A stretch of 64,000 nt of DNA from an uncultured Roseateles sp. (GTDB lineage: Bacteria > Pseudomonadota > Gammaproteobacteria > Burkholderiales > Burkholderiaceae_C): the NCBI RefSeq assembly GCF_963422335.1, contig NZ_OY729424.1, positions 1,612,001-1,676,000 on the forward strand, written 5' to 3'. Each line of letters opens with the position of its first letter. Positions within the stretch are counted from its first letter, which is position 1. Positions 60,457-64,000 of the stretch are shown piece by piece. The translations under genes and the position numbers were made by a program. Under the pieces are notes generated by a model. It had not been told where the DNA came from and did no database searches. It saw only the letters and a list, made by a program, of their open reading frames with translations.

Positions 60457-61491
60457 GTGACCTCGTCGCACCTGAGCGCCCAGCTGAACGCGCTGGGCCG
60501 TTTCCTGCTGGTCATTGTCCTGACCTATCTGGGTCTGCTGGCGGTGACCTTCTTCATCGGCCGGGTGATACCGGTCGATCCGGTGCTGGCCATCGTCGGC
60601 GACCGCGCGCCCGAGCATGTGATTGCCCGTGTGCGCGAGGAACTGGGCCTGAACAAGCCGCTGTGGGAGCAGTTCTACATCTACGTCAGCAAGGTGCTGC
60701 ATGGCGACTTCGGCACCTCGGTGCTGACCTCCAACCCGGTGATGCAGGACATCCGTCGCGCCTTCCCGGCGACGATGGAACTGGCCACGCTGGGCATACT
60801 GATAGGCGCCGGCCTGGGCGTACCGCTGGGCGTGTGGGCGGCGGTGCGCCGCGGCGGCCTGGCCGACCAGGGCGTGCGCATCATGGCCCTGGTCGGCTAC
60901 TCGGTGCCCATCTTCTGGCTGGGGCTGATGGCCCTGGTCGTGTTCTATGCCAAGCTGGGCTGGGTCAGCGGGCCGGGCCGCATCGACGTGGCCTATGAAT
61001 TCACCCTCACGCCGGTGACCGGCTTCATGCTGCTGGACACCGCCATGGCCGGCGAGTGGGAGGCCTTTCGCAACGCCTTCTCGCATCTGATCTTGCCTGG
61101 TGCGCTGCTGGGCTATTTCTCGCTGGCCTATATCAGCCGCATGACGCGCTCGTTCATGTTGAATGAGCTGGCGCAGGAGTATGTGGTGGCGGCCCGCGCC
61201 AAGGGCCTGAGCGAGGTCCGCATCATCTGGCGCCATGCGCTACGCAACGCGATGGTGCCCCTGGTCACGGTGATCGCGCTGTCCTACGCCGGCCTGCTCG
61301 AGGGCTCGGTGCTGACCGAGACCGTGTTCGCCTGGCCTGGCCTGGGGCTGTACATCACCAACTCGCTGCAGAACGCCGACATGAATGCGGTGCTGGGCGG
61401 CACCCTCATCGTCGGCTCTATCTTCATCGGCCTGAATCTGCTGTCCGATGTCCTGTACCGGCTGCTGGACCCGAGGACGCGCATCAGATGA
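60457..61491 (+). CDS. DppB-like ABC permease
   Basis: 344 residues from GTG 60457, seven bases after the binding-protein stop. TM1 with FLLVIVLTYLGLLAVTFFIGRVIPVDPVL and the EAA loop EYVVAARAKGLSEVRIIWRHALRNAMVPLVTV. Inner-membrane partner of the next permease, which overlaps its stop by four bases. Confidence 0.93.
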   Translation: MTSSHLSAQLNALGRFLLVIVLTYLGLLAVTFFIGRVIPVDPVLAIVGDRAPEHVIARVREELGLNKPLWEQFYIYVSKVLHGDFGTSVLTSNPVMQDIRRAFPATMELATLGILIGAGLGVPLGVWAAVRRGGLADQGVRIMALVGYSVPIFWLGLMALVVFYAKLGWVSGPGRIDVAYEFTLTPVTGFMLLDTAMAGEWEAFRNAFSHLILPGALLGYFSLAYISRMTRSFMLNELAQEYVVAARAKGLSEVRIIWRHALRNAMVPLVTVIALSYAGLLEGSVLTETVFAWPGLGLYITNSLQNADMNAVLGGTLIVGSIFIGLNLLSDVLYRLLDPRTRIR

Positions 61492-62396
61492 AGCAGGCTG
61501 GCTTGCATGAATGGCTGATGTCCGATCGCCCTGCCTCGCGGCGCCAGGCCGCGCTGGGGCGCTTCTATGGCGGCTGGCGGACGTTCGCCCGCAACCGGCT
61601 GGCGATGCTGGGCCTGTTCATCGTCCTCGCCCTGGTGCTGATGGCCATCTTCGCCAACCAGCTCGCACCCTATGCGCCCAGTGTCGGCGACCTGATGACG
61701 ACGCGGCTGCTGCCGCCGTCTGCCGCGCACTGGTTCGGCACCGACGACCAGGGCCGCGACATCCTGTCGCGCATCATCCATGGTTCGCGCATCACCCTGT
61801 TCGTGGTCGTGCTGGTGGCGGTGCTGGCGGCCCCCATCGGCCTGATCGTCGGCACGGTGGCCGGCTATGCCGGCGGCTTGCTCGACGCGGCGCTGATGCG
61901 CATCACCGACATCTTCCTCGCCTTTCCGCGGCTGATACTGGCGCTGGCCTTTGTCGCCGCCTTGGGCCCGGGCATAGAGAACGCGGTACTGGCCATCGCC
62001 ATCACCTCCTGGCCACCCTACGCCCGCATCGCCCGCGCCGAGACCTTGACGATACGGCAGACCGACTACATCGCCGCCGTGCGGCTGATCGGCGCATCGC
62101 CGTGGCGCATCGTGCTGCGCCACATCATGCCGCTGTGCCTGTCCTCGGTGATCGTGCGCGTGACCCTGGACATGGCCGGCATCATCCTCACCGCCGCCGG
62201 CCTGGGCTTTCTGGGCCTGGGCGCACAGCCGCCCAGCCCCGAGTGGGGTGCGATGATCGCGGCCGGCCGCCAGTACGTGCTGGACCAGTGGTGGGTGGCG
62301 GCAGGGCCGGGCCTGGCCATCTTCGTCGTCAGCCTGGCGTTCAATCTGCTCGGCGATGGCCTGCGCGATGCGCTCGACCCCAAGGGGACCAAATGA
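61488..62396 (+). CDS. DppC-like ABC permease
   Basis: 302 residues: N-terminal RFYGGWRTFARNRLAMLGLFIVLALVLMAIFA, then FGTDDQGRDILSRIIHGSRITL and EAA loop YIAAVRLIGASPWRIVLRHIMP. Its TGA lies within ATGA, overlapping the start of the ATPase gene where the structured repeat copy B sits. Confidence 0.93.
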   Translation: MKQAGLHEWLMSDRPASRRQAALGRFYGGWRTFARNRLAMLGLFIVLALVLMAIFANQLAPYAPSVGDLMTTRLLPPSAAHWFGTDDQGRDILSRIIHGSRITLFVVVLVAVLAAPIGLIVGTVAGYAGGLLDAALMRITDIFLAFPRLILALAFVAALGPGIENAVLAIAITSWPPYARIARAETLTIRQTDYIAAVRLIGASPWRIVLRHIMPLCLSSVIVRVTLDMAGIILTAAGLGFLGLGAQPPSPEWGAMIAAGRQYVLDQWWVAAGPGLAIFVVSLAFNLLGDGLRDALDPKGTK

Positions 62397-63319
62397 GCCC
62401 CTCGTCCGATGGGTACATCGGCCGGCCCTCCGAGGGGGCTCAGGCCGGCTTGGGGCGGCCCGGCGCTCGGCCTGCAGAAATGAGCGAGCCGCTGCTGGTG
62501 GTCGATGATCTGCGCGTCAGCTTCCCGAACCGCGACGGTGGCCTGACGGAGGCGGTACGCGGCGTGTCATTCACCCTGGGCCGCGAGCGGCTGGGCATCG
62601 TCGGCGAGTCGGGTTCGGGCAAGTCGCAGACCGGGCGGGCCATCCTGGGCCTGTCGGCCGCCGAGGCGCAGATCAGCGCCCGGCGGCTGGCCTTCAAGGG
62701 CACCGACCTCTTGCACTGCTCGGCACAGGAGCGGCGCGAGCTTCGCGGCGGGCGAATCGCGATGGTGCTGCAGGACCCCAAGTACTCGCTGAACCCGGTC
62801 ATGAGCATAGGCGAGCAGATCGTCGAGACCTTGCAGGCGCACAGCCCGGTCGGCAGGTCCGAGGCCCGTGCCAAGGCCCTGGCGGCGCTGGCGGCGGTCA
62901 GCATCGACGACCCCGAGCGCGTGTTCAAGCTCTACCCGCACGAGGTCTCCGGTGGCATGGGCCAGCGGGCCATGATTGCGATGATGCTGATCGCCGACCC
63001 GGAGCTGTTGATCGCCGATGAGCCGACCTCGGCGCTGGACGTGACCGTGCAGCTGCAGGTGCTGGCCATTCTCGACAAGCTGGTGGCCGAGCGCGGCATG
63101 GGCCTGATCTTCATCTCGCATGATCTGCGCCTGGTGTCCAGCTTCTGCGACCGCATCCTGGTGATGTATGCCGGCCGCGTCGTCGAGGAGGTGCTGGCCA
63201 AGGATCTGCATCAGGCGCAGCACCCCTACACCCGCGGGCTGCTGAACTGCCTGCCGGTGCTGGGCGCGGCCCGCCACCCGCTGCCGACGCTGGACCGCCG
63301 GCAGGAGTGGACGCTGTGA
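62393..63319 (+). CDS. DppD-like ABC ATPase with repeat-derived N-terminus
   Basis: 308 residues from ATG 62393 in the ATGA overlap. The first ~29 residues (SPSSDGYIGRPSEGAQAGLGR...) are encoded by repeat copy B and have no family match. The conserved domain starts at MSEPLLVVDDLRVSF, ATG 62480, which is the alternative start but has a poor ribosome-binding site. Walker A GESGSGKSQT, signature VSGGMGQRAMIAM, Walker B LLIADEPTSALD. Energises the peptide importer. Confidence 0.92.
   Translation: MSPSSDGYIGRPSEGAQAGLGRPGARPAEMSEPLLVVDDLRVSFPNRDGGLTEAVRGVSFTLGRERLGIVGESGSGKSQTGRAILGLSAAEAQISARRLAFKGTDLLHCSAQERRELRGGRIAMVLQDPKYSLNPVMSIGEQIVETLQAHSPVGRSEARAKALAALAAVSIDDPERVFKLYPHEVSGGMGQRAMIAMMLIADPELLIADEPTSALDVTVQLQVLAILDKLVAERGMGLIFISHDLRLVSSFCDRILVMYAGRVVEEVLAKDLHQAQHPYTRGLLNCLPVLGAARHPLPTLDRRQEWTL
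62395..62473 (+). repeat. Structured intergenic repeat, copy B
   Basis: GAGCCCCT, a 6-bp hairpin CCGATG/CATCGG with 4-nt loop (62406-62421), a CCCT/AGGG hairpin (62426-62436), then AGGCCG/CGGCCT arms (62442-62447, 62468-62473) around CTTGGGGCGGCCCGGCG (62449-62465). Core identical to copy A; stems differ in sequence but still pair. Lies across the permease/ATPase junction of the Dpp operon. Confidence 0.75.
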
Positions 63320-64000
63320 GCGCTGCGGTCGGTCTGGACGTCAAGCACCTGCGCGTGCAGTTCGGCGCCTTCGTCGCTGTCGAGGACACCTCGTTCACCG
63401 TGCAGCCCGGCGAGAGCTTCGGCATCGTCGGCGAGTCGGGTTCAGGCAAATCGACGGTGCTGCGCGCGATCTGCGGGCTCAATAGCAAGTCGTCTGGCGA
63501 GGTCAGGCTGATCGGCGAGGGCACCTTGCCCGCGCCCGGCGACAAGGCCTTCCGGCGCTCCGTGCAGATGGTCTTCCAGGACCCCTACGGCTCGCTGCAC
63601 CCGCGCCAGACGGTGGACCGCATCCTGGCCGAGCCGCTGGCCATCCACGGCATCACGGACGCCGAATCACGCATAGCGCGCGCGCTCGAAGAGGTGGGCC
63701 TCGGGGACGGTTTCCGGTTCCGTTTCCCGCACCAGCTGTCCGGCGGCCAGCGCCAGCGCATTGCGATTGCCCGCGCGCTGATACTGGAGCCGCAAATCCT
63801 GCTGCTCGATGAACCGACCTCGGCGCTAGACGCCTCGGTACAGGCCGAGGTCTTGAACCTGCTGGAGCAGTTACGACGCGAACGGGGTTTGAGCTTCGTC
63901 ATGGTCAGCCACGACCTGGCCGTCGTCACCCATCTGTGCGAACGTCTGATGGTGATGCAGCGGGGCCGTACGGTCGAGCAGCTGTCCGCCGACGACCTGG
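63316..64000 (+). CDS. DppF-like ABC ATPase (3' end outside window)
   Basis: At least 228 residues from GTG 63316, overlapping the previous stop (GTGA). Walker A GESGSGKST, FQDPYGSLHPRQ, signature LSGGQRQRIAIARAL, Walker B ILLLDEPTSALDAS, H-loop VSHDL. Second ATPase of the peptide importer. Open to the window end. Confidence 0.93.
   Translation, partial: MSAAVGLDVKHLRVQFGAFVAVEDTSFTVQPGESFGIVGESGSGKSTVLRAICGLNSKSSGEVRLIGEGTLPAPGDKAFRRSVQMVFQDPYGSLHPRQTVDRILAEPLAIHGITDAESRIARALEEVGLGDGFRFRFPHQLSGGQRQRIAIARALILEPQILLLDEPTSALDASVQAEVLNLLEQLRRERGLSFVMVSHDLAVVTHLCERLMVMQRGRTVEQLSADDL

Noticed and set aside
1..64000. CRISPR array, tRNA, rRNA, insertion sequence or prophage genes
   Set aside because: No spaced direct repeats of CRISPR size, no cloverleaf or rRNA sequence and no transposase or integrase motif were seen; a tRNAscan or ISfinder run would be decisive.

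Overview
The window is GC-rich, densely coded DNA from what looks like a betaproteobacterium of the order Burkholderiales, probably near Roseateles, Pelomonas, Paucibacter or Rubrivivax. This placement is inferred from three things: strong G/C bias at third codon positions, three PEP-CTERM sorting-signal proteins, and a Bug-family solute receptor with no transporter beside it. No rRNA, tRNA, CRISPR array, transposase, integrase or phage gene was seen. The content is chromosomal: transport, regulation and catabolism, plus one small cassette that looks like a peptide-modification system.

Layout. 1-4156 (minus): ABC ATPase and a permease fused to an M1-type aminopeptidase. 4301-4963 (plus): YhhN-like membrane protein. 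4970-9423 (minus): LytS/LytTR-type two-component system with a membrane protein between kinase and regulator, then a DUF885 protein. 9602-12046 (minus): cytochrome b561 and three YceI proteins. 12205-13392: AlkB-like hydroxylase. 13414-15321: divergent metallo-beta-lactamase-fold protein and LysR regulator. 15491-19832: giant indolepyruvate ferredoxin oxidoreductase and a divergent Lrp-type regulator. 19968-23973 (plus): lipoprotein, M20 peptidase, periplasmic CPxC protein, and an ABC ATPase/FtsX-type permease pair. 23967-33591 (minus): PEP-CTERM protein, PAS histidine kinase, secreted metzincin-like protein with partner, LuxR-TPR regulator, small protein, second PEP-CTERM protein. 33933-36840 (plus): polar amino-acid ABC transporter.

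36842-39379 (minus) holds the most unusual locus. Two very short paralogous peptides (40 and 34 aa) end in the same 20 residues. They are followed by an acyltransferase-fold (LPLAT-like) protein lacking the usual acidic catalytic residue, a membrane M50 zinc protease with a PqqD-like N-terminal region, and a 57-aa ORF. I read this as a candidate ribosomally made, post-translationally modified peptide (RiPP) cassette. Upstream on the same strand is an 1815-aa kinase-ATPase-GAF-PAS-GGDEF protein (39626-45073).

45306-64000: EamA transporter, flavin reductase-like protein, secreted protein; LysR regulator divergent from a hydroxyacyl-CoA dehydrogenase/BKACE/Bug operon; GH18 chitinase; third PEP-CTERM protein; flavodoxin-fold oxidoreductase; TldD/TldE-like pair; DoxX and VTT/DedA-like membrane proteins; methylglyoxal synthase; and a Dpp/Opp peptide ABC operon that runs off the end.

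A second noteworthy item is a structured ~80-base element present twice (10196-10275 and 62395-62473). Both copies share an identical 17-nt core and have stems that differ in sequence but keep pairing. Each copy sits exactly at a stop/start overlap between two genes.
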